Assembly (NCBI RefSeq): GCF_038443385.1
Contig: NZ_CP151726.1
Span: 310,001-374,000, forward strand
DNA length: 64,000 nt
Reading direction: 5' to 3'
DNA from: Stieleria varia
Lineage (GTDB): Bacteria; Planctomycetota; Planctomycetia; Pirellulales; Pirellulaceae
The notes beneath the pieces were generated by a model. It worked only from the letters and a program-made list of their open reading frames with translations, ran no database searches and had not been told where the DNA came from. Shown here in pieces: positions 1 through 8,339 of the stretch. Numbering within the stretch: the stretch's first letter is position 1; the number at the start of each line of letters is the position of its first letter. Both the position numbers and the translations under genes were made by a program.

Positions 1-990
1 GACGAACTGGGTGGCTTGATCTGTGCCGATTGCCGTCGCTGGCACCAAGACGGCATCGTAGGCGTCGGATACCGGAACCTTCAAACGCACAAACATCCCG
101 GGCTTTAGCAAACCATCCTTGTTCTCGAACACGCCACGCAATTGTGAGGTGCCGGTTTGCTGATCGACCTTGATTTCCGCGTACTCCAGAATCCCCTCAT
201 GGGGAAAGTCCTGTTCGTCTTGCAACTGCAAGTAGCACGGGATCTGTAACTCCACCAGTTTGTCGACCTCCTTGAAATCCTCGCCACCCACCTCCCTTTG
301 TCGACGCATGAATTTTAGTCGGACGTTCTCATCCACGCTGGCTACAGCCTTGATAGGCCGGTCGTTGACCACCGTTGCCAGGAGCGTACCGCCGACCAAC
401 CCACCGGTCACGTAGTTGCCGTCGTCCAACAAAGCACGATCAACACGCCCCGAAATGGGTGAGATGATCTTGGTGTAATCAAGATCCAGTTTGACGCGAG
501 CTGCATCCGCCTCGGATGCTTTCAGGTTGGCCTGTGCTTCGGCGACGGCAGCTTGATTCTGCTCAAACTCTTCTCTGGAGACCGCGTTCTTGTCTAGCAA
601 TTTCTTGGAACGAGCAAAGGTCTTTTCGGCTAGGTCCAGCTTTGTTTTCGCAACGTCAATCGCTGCGAGAGATTGATTGTAGATCGCTTGATATTCATCC
701 GGTTCGATCGTGAACAGCGGGTCATCCTTGTTCACTTGTTGACCATCAACAAAGTGCGTTGTGAGCAAAAAACCCGAGACACGCGACTGAATGTCGACGG
801 TTTCATTCGCCGCCAGACGTCCCACCAGCTCTACGAAATCAGTCACTTTATCTTGCTTGGCCGGAACGAAAGCGACCTTTTGAATCGGCCGCTCGCGTTG
901 GGACGACGCATCCTTGGCACCACGGCATCCACTCAGGACGAACAACATGCAAATTCCGGGGAGTAGTGTTTGGTAACATTGTTTGATCAT
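1..990 (-). CDS. RND efflux periplasmic adaptor (membrane fusion protein), C-terminus cut by window edge
   Basis: The frame is open from an ATG at 990 to the window edge, giving 330 residues. The N-terminus has a hydrophobic stretch ending in LSGC, a good lipobox, so this is probably a lipoprotein. After it come an AANETVDIQSRVSGFL segment typical of the biotinyl-lipoyl part of HlyD/AcrA-type adaptors, a coiled-coil hairpin (about residues 90-140) and the DYTKIISPISGRVDRALL motif that closes the lipoyl fold. In the family, these proteins link an inner-membrane RND pump to an outer-membrane channel. The pump gene would lie further left, outside the window. The substrate cannot be told. Confidence 0.9.
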   Translation of the reverse strand, partial: MIKQCYQTLLPGICMLFVLSGCRGAKDASSQRERPIQKVAFVPAKQDKVTDFVELVGRLAANETVDIQSRVSGFLLTTHFVDGQQVNKDDPLFTIEPDEYQAIYNQSLAAIDVAKTKLDLAEKTFARSKKLLDKNAVSREEFEQNQAAVAEAQANLKASEADAARVKLDLDYTKIISPISGRVDRALLDDGNYVTGGLVGGTLLATVVNDRPIKAVASVDENVRLKFMRRQREVGGEDFKEVDKLVELQIPCYLQLQDEQDFPHEGILEYAEIKVDQQTGTSQLRGVFENKDGLLKPGMFVRLKVPVSDAYDAVLVPATAIGTDQATQFV

Positions 991-1213
991 GATGAATTTG
1001 CCAGAAGGTGTGCCGTCGATGAAATCAGTGCCGGCAGATGGATATCAATCTTGGGGGGGCCTGCAAGTTCTCAAACGCCAAGACTCCCAACAGCGTGCAA
1101 AGTCAGGGCGGATTTCATACGGCAGGCATTTTGAAATGTATCCGATCTGCCTCTCTCCGTAACACCGCGTCCCGGCAAATTTCAGTGTTACGCCGCAATG
1201 ACAGCCCTCGTGT

Positions 1214-2050
1214 GTGGTCAAATAGCAAAGCCCGACCACGGAGTGATCAAACAGCAGAGCGCGGACCACGGAGCGGTCAAACAGCAAAGCCCGGGGTCGC
1301 GTAGCGCACCCCGGGATGGGGCAATCAAGAAACGGGAACCACATCGGGGATCAACAATCCAACCGCGTCGTTCGTGATTGGTTGTGCAACCCCGTTGGGG
1401 TTGATGTTGAATTCGCTGTGAGAACCTGGGGTGCGCTTCGCGACCCCAGGCTCTGTTGTTAAACGCCTTCGGCGTGAATCACGTGGCAATTACCCGACCA
1501 CGAAGTGGTCAAACAGCAAAGCCCGGGTCGCGAAGCGCACCCCGGGATGGGGCAATCCAGAAACGGGAACTCCAACGGGGATCAACAATCCAACCGCGTC
1601 GTTCGTGAATGGTTGTGCAACCCCGTTGGGGTTGATGTTGAATTCGCCGTGAGAACCTGGGGTGCGCTTCGCGACCCCAGGCTGTGTTGTTAAACGCCTT
1701 CGGCGTGAATCACGTGGCAATTACCCGACCACGAAGTGGTCAAACAGCAAAGCCCGGGGTCGCGAAGCGCACCCCGGGACGGGGCAAGCCAGAAACGGGA
1801 ACCCCATCGGGGTTCGACAATCCAACCGCGTCGTTCGTGATTGGTTGTGCAACCCTGTTGGGGTTGGTGTTGAATTCGCTGTGAGAACCTGGGGTGCGTT
1901 TCGCGACCCCAGGCTGTGTTGTTAAACGCCTTCGGCGTAAATCACGTGGCAATTACCCGACCACGAAGTGGTCAAACAGCAAAGCCCGGGGTCGCGAAGC
2001 GCACCCCGGGGATTCGACAAGACGAAAACGGGAACCCCAACGGGGTTCGA
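1214..2050. repeat. About 231-bp tandem repeat array built of multiple small palindromes
   Basis: Equivalent points of the unit fall at 1271, 1501, 1732 and 1964, a period of 230-232 bp; the last copy is cut off near 2050. Each unit carries several hairpins in a row: GACCAC-gaa-GTGGTC, CCCGGGGT-cgcgaagcgc-ACCCCGGG, CAACCCC-gt-TGGGGTTG, CCTGGGGT-gcgcttcgcg-ACCCCAGG and ACGCC-ttc-GGCGT. At its left end (1214-1290) the first part is itself repeated about three times with a period near 30 bp. Open frames run through it in several registers but have no protein character. No protein-coding gene is seen between 991 and 2142. Confidence 0.9.
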
Positions 2051-2142
2051 CATCCCAAATGCATCTAGGGGCACATCCAAGTACAATTCATGGCTCCCAC
2101 AGACCATTGGATTGGCTGATTGACCCAAAACCGAGAAACCGC

Positions 2143-3696
2143 ATGAGTTGTTTACGCCTCCTCGCCATCGTCACCACAATGCTGGCGACTTTCACTACAA
2201 GCAACCTCTGTGCCCAAGGATCCAAACCCAACATCCTGTTCATCATTGCCGACGATCAGTCACCGATGGATTTTGGATTTTACAATCCCGACGCGTCGCT
2301 GCAGTCGCCGGTTCTGGATCAACTGGCCAAGGAAGGAATGGTGATCGATGGCGCCTACCACATGGGCTCCTTTTCCGGAGCGGTTTGCACGCCGTCGCGG
2401 CACATGGTCATGAGCGGTCGCAGTGTTTGGCACCTGCCGATCGGACCAGGCGCCAAAGAACACTGCCCACCGAAACTCGATGAGAACACAATGGCGGCAG
2501 TGTTTAATCGCGCGGGCTACTCAACGATGCGGACTTGCAAGAAAGGCAACAGCTATTCTGCCGCGAACAATCAATTCACCGTCGTGCATGACGCGACCAA
2601 ACGTGGCGGCACGGACGAGTCTGGCAGCGCATGGCACGCAGAACAGGTCTTGAACTACTTGAGCGATCGAGAATCCACCCAAGACGAAAAACCATTCCTG
2701 GTCTACTTCGGATTCTCTCATCCGCACGACACGCGAGACGGAACGCCCGAGTTGCTCGCCAAGTACGGCGCGGTTAATCACCAGGACAAGCAGTCGCTGC
2801 CGCCGAGCAATCCAAAGCAGCCCGCATTGCCGCCCAACTATCTGCCCGAGCATCCCTTTCCCCATGGCCATCCTGGACTACGCGATGAAGTCGCCGTCAG
2901 TGGTGTCGGGGAAAAACGAGACCCGCAGACCATTCGCAACGAAGTCGGTCGTTACAACGCGTGCAGTGAGAACATCGACATCCAAATCGGACGGGTTTTG
3001 CAGAAGCTGGATGCGATGGGGGAACTGGACAACACGTACATCGTTTACACCGCCGATCACGGCATGGCGATCGGTCGACACGGCTTGCAATGTAAACAAA
3101 ACCTCTACGAACACACTTGGCGGGTTCCCTACGTCGTCAAAGGTCCCGGCATCAAGCCCGGATCACGTTCCCAAGGTAACATCTACTTGATGGACACGCT
3201 GGCCACCCTCTGCGATTTGGCCGACATTGATGCACCGGATAGCAATGAAGGAATCAGCTTCAAACCGGTGCTGCAAGGCACTCAATCAACGGTTCGAGAC
3301 GTTCTCTACGGCGCATACTGCGGCGGCACCAAACCCGGCATGCGTTGCGTGCGAAAGGGCGACTGGAAGCTGATTGTGTACGACGTGTTGGACGGGTCTG
3401 TCCGCGAAAAGCAGCTCTTCAATCTTGCCGAGAACCCCAACGAATACCTCACACAACATCATGCCGACGGGGTGACGAAGCTGACCGGAGTCACCCCGAA
3501 ACCCGGCCAAGTCAATTTGGCGGATGATCCAAAGTACGCGTCGCAGCTCGGTGATATGGAGTCTCTGCTGCTTTCGGAAATGCGTCGCCTGGACGATCCC
3601 TACCGACTTTGGTACCAACCCGATGATGGACTCACTCCACCACCGCCGGTTGCGGCTCGACAGAAGGGCAAACGTGCGAAAAAGCAGGCCCAATAG
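2143..3696 (+). CDS. Sulfatase (formylglycine-type, exported)
   Basis: 517 aa. The frame is open further upstream through the repeat array, but the ATG at 2143 gives a proper signal peptide (MSCLRLLAIVTTMLATF, ending near LCAQG) directly before the sulfatase domain, so it is chosen. The domain shows the metal-binding DDQSP near the mature N-terminus and a CTPSR motif whose Cys (about C82) is the residue converted to formylglycine; YTADHGMAIGRHGL supplies further metal ligands. The family hydrolyses sulfate esters, in planctomycetes mostly of algal polysaccharides. Substrate unknown. A C-terminal basic tail (KGKRAKKQAQ) is present. The next gene, on the same strand, starts 74 bp later. Confidence 0.93.
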   Translation: MSCLRLLAIVTTMLATFTTSNLCAQGSKPNILFIIADDQSPMDFGFYNPDASLQSPVLDQLAKEGMVIDGAYHMGSFSGAVCTPSRHMVMSGRSVWHLPIGPGAKEHCPPKLDENTMAAVFNRAGYSTMRTCKKGNSYSAANNQFTVVHDATKRGGTDESGSAWHAEQVLNYLSDRESTQDEKPFLVYFGFSHPHDTRDGTPELLAKYGAVNHQDKQSLPPSNPKQPALPPNYLPEHPFPHGHPGLRDEVAVSGVGEKRDPQTIRNEVGRYNACSENIDIQIGRVLQKLDAMGELDNTYIVYTADHGMAIGRHGLQCKQNLYEHTWRVPYVVKGPGIKPGSRSQGNIYLMDTLATLCDLADIDAPDSNEGISFKPVLQGTQSTVRDVLYGAYCGGTKPGMRCVRKGDWKLIVYDVLDGSVREKQLFNLAENPNEYLTQHHADGVTKLTGVTPKPGQVNLADDPKYASQLGDMESLLLSEMRRLDDPYRLWYQPDDGLTPPPPVAARQKGKRAKKQAQ

Positions 3697-3770
3697 CGTC
3701 GGCGATTGTTGACTGTGCACTGCAAACGGTCAGCGGCGAAAATGAATCTCCCTTGCAAACTCCTATCCAA

Positions 3771-4733
3771 ATGTCATCCTCCGACAAGCAAAATCTCAGC
3801 CGAGCCACGCAGATGATTCGCCAGGGCTTGCTCGTCGGGTTTCCGACCGAGACCGTGTACGGTTTGGGTGCTAACGCGTTGGATGCCACTGCGGTCGCTG
3901 CAGTCTTTGCGCTCAAAGAGCGGCCGAAGTTTGACCCGCTGATCGTTCACATCGCCGACCCCAGCGACTTGAGCGATTTGGTGAAAGATATCCCGGCCGC
4001 CGCCAAGACATTGATCGAGCGATTTTGGCCGGGGCCGCTGTCTCTGGTCCTTGTAAAGCAGGACTGTGTTCCGGACATCGTCACCGCCGGCTTACCCAGC
4101 GTCGCGGTCCGCTGCCCAGGACATCTCATGGCGAGGACGTTGATCCGCGAGGCGGGAGTCCCCATCGCCGCCCCGAGCGCCAATCGTTTCGGCATGGTCA
4201 GCCCGACCACCGCCCAGCACGTGCGGGAACAATTCGGCGACCGACTCTCTATGGTCCTGGACGACGGGCCGTGTCGCGTGGGTGTGGAATCCACCGTGAT
4301 CTCTTTTGTGGAATCGCCCAATGGAATGGCCACGTTGTTACGCCCGGGTGGTGTGCCACTGGAAGAAATCGAAGCGGTCATCGGCCCCATCGAGAAAAGC
4401 ACTCATCAACCGTCGCGTCCCAGCTCACCCGGTCAACTAACGAGCCACTACGCGCCTCGAACTCCCTTGGTGATCGCGGATCAAGACACCACGTACAACG
4501 ATCATCAAAGGCGAGGCTTGCTATGCCTCAAAACGCCGACGAACGCGGCCTCTTTTTCGGCGATTGAAGTCCTCTCGGAATCGGGTTGTCTGCGCACCGC
4601 AGCGGTCAACTTGTTCGCAGCGATGCGTCGACTCGATGCGATTGGTCTGGATTGCATCATCGCCGAACCGGTTCCCGAAGTGGACCTTGGCTTGGCGATC
4701 ATGGATCGGCTACGCCGTGCCGCAGCGAAATAA
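3771..4733 (+). CDS. L-threonylcarbamoyladenylate synthase (Sua5/YwlC/TsaC family)
   Basis: 320 aa from the ATG at 3771; a TTG at 3753 is possible but less likely. The enzyme makes threonylcarbamoyl-AMP from threonine, bicarbonate and ATP for the t6A modification of tRNA. The YrdC domain is clear (GFPTETVYGLGANALD, LKERPKFDPLIVHI, WPGPLSLVL, APSANRFGMVSPT, LLRPGGV). A linker with SSPGQLTSHYAPRTPLVI and a C-terminal Sua5 domain follow, so this is the long Sua5 form rather than the short TsaC form. It is a housekeeping cytoplasmic enzyme with no functional link to its neighbours. Confidence 0.95.
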   Translation: MSSSDKQNLSRATQMIRQGLLVGFPTETVYGLGANALDATAVAAVFALKERPKFDPLIVHIADPSDLSDLVKDIPAAAKTLIERFWPGPLSLVLVKQDCVPDIVTAGLPSVAVRCPGHLMARTLIREAGVPIAAPSANRFGMVSPTTAQHVREQFGDRLSMVLDDGPCRVGVESTVISFVESPNGMATLLRPGGVPLEEIEAVIGPIEKSTHQPSRPSSPGQLTSHYAPRTPLVIADQDTTYNDHQRRGLLCLKTPTNAASFSAIEVLSESGCLRTAAVNLFAAMRRLDAIGLDCIIAEPVPEVDLGLAIMDRLRRAAAK

Positions 4734-4898
4734 AGGCCCAGCGAAATAGTGGCCCAGCGAGCAGTCAATCTCTCAACAGCAGTAACGCTGCGAAAACACG
4801 GCAAAATCGCTGCCAACGGCGATCGATTCTACTTGACTTTCGTGTTTCGTTGTTTTGAGGCGAGCACTCGTTCAGATGGAACCCGTCTCGCGAATGGG

Positions 4899-6974
4899 TT
4901 AGCGGATAGATGTGAGCTTTGGCTGTTCGGAGGAACTGAGCGCGTCTTGTTTCTTGGGATGAACGGGTGTGAATTCCGTCGGGCCCAAGTTGGAGACCAT
5001 GCAGTGCAGTGCTCCGCCACGATCGCGTAGTCGCGTGCAATCCACGAATCGAATTTCCCAATCTGGCAACAGCTCTGAGTAAATGGACTTCACCTGTGAT
5101 TCAACTTCTTGGGGTTGTCCTTGGTAGGACGGGACCAGCAACATTCCATTGGCGAAGACGACATTCGTATAGGTTGGGAATGTATCGTCCTGGCTCTCTG
5201 GCATCGGGATTCGCACCACCGTCAACGGTTTCCCGTCGACAATGACTCCTTCGAGTTTCTGTGCGACGCGATCCAAGACGACAGAGTTCGGGTTGTTACG
5301 ATCTGAGTACTTTCCGACCACCACCGTTGTCGGCGTGACAAAGGTCATGAACATGTCGATGTGTCGGGTCGGCTCTCCCATGAGTGTGTCGATCATGACG
5401 AGTTGTTTCGCACCCGTTACCCGTAGGGTTTCCTTGCGAATCACGGCGTCAGAAAAACCGTACAGTTGGTTCAGCGGAATGATGTGGTTTGATGCGACGG
5501 TCAAGCCTCGGCCGTTGGAAAGCAGCATGCCGCCCTCCAAATGAACCGGCACATCCGCCACACGAGTCCTCCAGTTTCGACGAAGTGCGTTGGGCAATGC
5601 GTCCAGCACGATGCGTCCTTTGCGGTCTTCGCGTGTCAACCGAGAGTCGAACCAAATCGTTTCTCCAGACGACGACACCGACACGATTGGCCCTTGGTCG
5701 CGAAACCAAGGCGTCTCACAGTCGATGATCGCAAAGCGAATATTCTCTAGCGGCACTTCGGCAGCCTCCAATGAAGCTTGCGCCTGCTCCATCGACTCTT
5801 CGTTGTCCGCAACGACAACCAAGCGGACGCGATCATGTAATTGCCTGGCGATGTCCGTTACCACAGAATTTGTCCAGTCGAACATGCCCCAGGCCAAGGC
5901 CAACCCGTTTTGTGGCTCAAACTCAGCCACCATCGTTCCGGACATCGAAAGATGGTTCGATACCAACTCGGTATTCAAATCGACCAGCGGACTCCATTGC
6001 CAGCGACTAGCGGTTTTCCCAAGTTCTGACCGGCTCGCCGTCTGCCCAAAATCATTGGCGATCTGCCGGAGCGATTGCAAATTACGTTGGGCGAACATCG
6101 TTGCGTTGTTGTAACGATTCAAAGCAATCAAATGCTTGTCCAGGTTCGGCAACTCAGTGTGAACGATCTGCGATGTCAAACTATCGAGCGTTTGTTGCGC
6201 GAGAGATGCTGCTTTTTGCAGCTCACCTTGTTCCCAATAAACTTCACAAAGCGTCATGCGAAGATCTTGCAGCATTTCATTCGTCAAACCGTATGTTCGA
6301 CTGTCAGGGTCTTGCTGCTGAATGAGAATCGCTTTTCGAATCGGCTCTGTAGCGTCCAGACCCAACGCCCGATTCGTCAGCCCGAGGTTGCGCAGTGCAA
6401 TGGCCAGCACGTTTTGATGGTCGCTACCGTGTTGAGACTGCAGCAGGCGACAGCATTCGTAAAATGATCGCTTGGCTGCGTTGTGATCACCCAGGACTGA
6501 GTCCAGGCAACCCAAGGTGTTCAGGGCGTATCCCCAGAGAACCTGATCTTGGTTGGATTTCGACAATTCGATTGACTGATCAATCCAATTTCGGGCCATA
6601 GAGTTATTGCCCTGAATACTGCAGATTCGCCCCAAATGCAACTTTGCCAATGCGACCTGATGTGGCAGCCTGCTGTGATGTCGAGGGTCTTCGACAAACT
6701 GCTGCAAAGAATGCTTCAACTCCTCGATCAGATAGGTCCACTCCATCCGGGGCTGAGATTGCCTGGCCAGGATCAGCGTCAGGTCATTCCAGCGTGAAAA
6801 GACACTGTTGATGCTTGCGAGCGCGAATTGATCCCGGGTGTCCAATGACAGCTCAGCTTCATTGAGCCGCTGTTCCGTTGATATTACCGCGCGAGCACTG
6901 GCGACAGCCACAATCAAGCACAGGGCGGCCGCAGAGGCGGAGCCCAAGTAGGCATATTTGGGGGGGATTCTCAA
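4899..6974 (-). CDS. Membrane-anchored TPR protein fused to an agmatine deiminase/PAD-like domain
   Basis: 691 aa from a TTG at 6974; no ATG fits and the next Met would remove the membrane segment. Residues about 8-30 form one transmembrane helix. Residues about 100-300 are TPR-like helical repeats (LGRICSIQGNNSMARNWIDQSIELS, LGCLDSVLGDHNAAKRSFYECC). Residues about 345-670 carry the guanidino-deiminase signature of the agmatine deiminase/bacterial peptidylarginine deiminase family: WFRDQGP (423-429), LEGGMLL (479-485), HID (538-540) and the presumed nucleophile Cys658 in GGALHCMV. The family hydrolyses guanidino groups to ureido groups plus ammonia. The substrate may be agmatine or protein arginine; the TPR part suggests a protein partner, which is inference. 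The gene stands alone. Confidence 0.82.
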   Translation of the reverse strand: MRIPPKYAYLGSASAAALCLIVAVASARAVISTEQRLNEAELSLDTRDQFALASINSVFSRWNDLTLILARQSQPRMEWTYLIEELKHSLQQFVEDPRHHSRLPHQVALAKLHLGRICSIQGNNSMARNWIDQSIELSKSNQDQVLWGYALNTLGCLDSVLGDHNAAKRSFYECCRLLQSQHGSDHQNVLAIALRNLGLTNRALGLDATEPIRKAILIQQQDPDSRTYGLTNEMLQDLRMTLCEVYWEQGELQKAASLAQQTLDSLTSQIVHTELPNLDKHLIALNRYNNATMFAQRNLQSLRQIANDFGQTASRSELGKTASRWQWSPLVDLNTELVSNHLSMSGTMVAEFEPQNGLALAWGMFDWTNSVVTDIARQLHDRVRLVVVADNEESMEQAQASLEAAEVPLENIRFAIIDCETPWFRDQGPIVSVSSSGETIWFDSRLTREDRKGRIVLDALPNALRRNWRTRVADVPVHLEGGMLLSNGRGLTVASNHIIPLNQLYGFSDAVIRKETLRVTGAKQLVMIDTLMGEPTRHIDMFMTFVTPTTVVVGKYSDRNNPNSVVLDRVAQKLEGVIVDGKPLTVVRIPMPESQDDTFPTYTNVVFANGMLLVPSYQGQPQEVESQVKSIYSELLPDWEIRFVDCTRLRDRGGALHCMVSNLGPTEFTPVHPKKQDALSSSEQPKLTSIR

Positions 6975-7086
6975 GGGATATCTCTGAATAACGCAAAATC
7001 ACAACCCTGTGAAACCCTGGTCAGGTGTTCTAGTCTCGTAAGAACGTTGGAAATTGAGGCAAATTGATGTCCGGTAGGCGGCGATC

Positions 7087-7917
7087 TCAAGCCGTCGATA
7101 CGGCGACCTGTCCCTTGTCACGCTCATTGGGTTGCGAAAGATTCGCCCACACATTTTTCTCCTGCATCACCGCTGAACCCGTCAGAGTGCAAAAGGCGAC
7201 GTCCGCTGCGTCCCTGCCAACCCCGATGCGGACCAAACCCAAAGTGGAAGCCAAGCGAGTGGGATCAAAGAGATACCAGTGACCATCCAAGAATGCTTCC
7301 ATGAACCCGTGGTAGTCCGGCGGTTGCAAATTGGCTGCATACCCAGAGACGTATCGTGCGGGGATGCCAATGCCTCGACAAAGCGTGATCGCCAAGTGAG
7401 CGTAGTCGCGGCAAACACCCGTACGCTGCAACAGCACGTCTGATGCAGTTGTCGTCGCATTGGTACTGCCGGAGGTGTAGTCCAAATGTTCGTAGACCCA
7501 ATTGCAAATGGTCTCCACCCGCTGGAATCCCCCGGGCAGACGTCCGAATTCTTCGAATGCGAATCGGGCCAATAGATCGCTCTCGCAGTATCGACTCGGA
7601 TTCATGTAGGTCAGCACTTCTGGCGGCATCTGGGACGCTTCGGTCTCAGCGACGTCTTGAGGCTGATCGATCCCAGGCGACAGCTCTGCCGTCGCCTGAT
7701 AGTTGATGGTCAACTGACATGGTTGCACCATGCATCGCTGCATCCGATTTCCGTCTGGACCAATCTGACACTGTTCCAACTGTACCAGCGGATCGAGCGT
7801 AAGATTCTCATCAATGATTGTTTGATGCTCGGTGTAGGCAGCCGCAATCTTTAACAAAAAGACAGTGGGCTGCCGTACGTCATAGCGAAGCGTGCTGCCG
7901 ATTTGAATTTGTGTCAT
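7087..7917 (-). CDS. Transglutaminase-like family protein
   Basis: 276 aa from an ATG at 7917. It has an N-terminal beta-rich domain followed by a transglutaminase-like core with a complete Cys-His-Asp triad: Cys169 in TGVCRDYAHL, His203 in DYHGFMEAF and Asp218 in YLFDPTR. Such bacterial proteins are usually predicted cysteine proteases or amidases; the substrate is unknown. No signal peptide is visible, so it is probably cytoplasmic. Its start lies 3 bp after the stop of the DUF1328 gene, so the two are probably co-transcribed. Confidence 0.9.
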   Translation of the reverse strand: MTQIQIGSTLRYDVRQPTVFLLKIAAAYTEHQTIIDENLTLDPLVQLEQCQIGPDGNRMQRCMVQPCQLTINYQATAELSPGIDQPQDVAETEASQMPPEVLTYMNPSRYCESDLLARFAFEEFGRLPGGFQRVETICNWVYEHLDYTSGSTNATTTASDVLLQRTGVCRDYAHLAITLCRGIGIPARYVSGYAANLQPPDYHGFMEAFLDGHWYLFDPTRLASTLGLVRIGVGRDAADVAFCTLTGSAVMQEKNVWANLSQPNERDKGQVAVSTA

Positions 7918-7920
7918 GAC

Positions 7921-8088
7921 TCAGACCACTGGCCCACGACGTCCCATGACCAGTCCGACGATGAACAGGATCAGGAAGACAACAAACAGAATCTTTGCAA
8001 TCGATGCAGCGGTACCGGCAACCACGCCGAACCCCAGCACGCCAGCGATCAATGCGACAACAAGAAAGGTTAATGCCCAGCTCAACAT
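7921..8088 (-). CDS. DUF1328 small membrane protein (YtjA-like)
   Basis: 55 aa, ATG at 8088, with a clear GGAG ribosome site 7-10 bases upstream. The product is two hydrophobic helices joined by a short turn ([20 protein letters not shown], then [19 protein letters not shown]) and a short basic tail. This matches the DUF1328 family in length, in the MLxWAL opening and in the GxxxxGxA turn. Function is unknown; homologues are often stress-related envelope proteins. It overlaps no other gene and is followed after 3 bp by the transglutaminase-like gene. Confidence 0.88.
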   Translation of the reverse strand: MLSWALTFLVVALIAGVLGFGVVAGTAASIAKILFVVFLILFIVGLVMGRRGPVV

Positions 8089-8246
8089 GGCTATTCTCCA
8101 AAGGTGAAAAGTTATCTCGCGTAGTTGTGAACATCACTTCTGCCGCGTTGGGTTTGGAGTAATGCGATTGTTGTGCCAAAGGATCGCATTGACGAGAATC
8201 CTTTGAGTGCAGCGTCGATTAAAACGATTTGGAGTCGCCAACGGAC

Positions 8247-8283
8247 GAAAAAAGACGCCACCGAAGTCGATGGCGTCTTTTTC
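8247..8283 (-). terminator. Rho-independent terminator after the glycogen phosphorylase gene
   Basis: A 10-bp perfect stem (AAAGACGCCA at 8251-8260 with TGGCGTCTTT at 8271-8280) is flanked by an A run on the left and a T run on the right, so it could act in both directions. It lies 60-90 bp past the phosphorylase stop. Confidence 0.85.
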
Positions 8284-8339
8284 TGATTGTTCGATTGAGC
8301 GTGATTGCCCGTTTAGCGATCAGCTTGTCGGGAAAACGC

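Noticed and set aside
1214-2050. CRISPR-like array
   Set aside because: The unit is 231 bp, consists of palindromes, has no unique spacers and no cas genes nearby.
1894-2142. Upstream extension of the sulfatase frame from a GTG
   Set aside because: The added residues are translations of the hairpin repeat array; the signal peptide starts at 2143.
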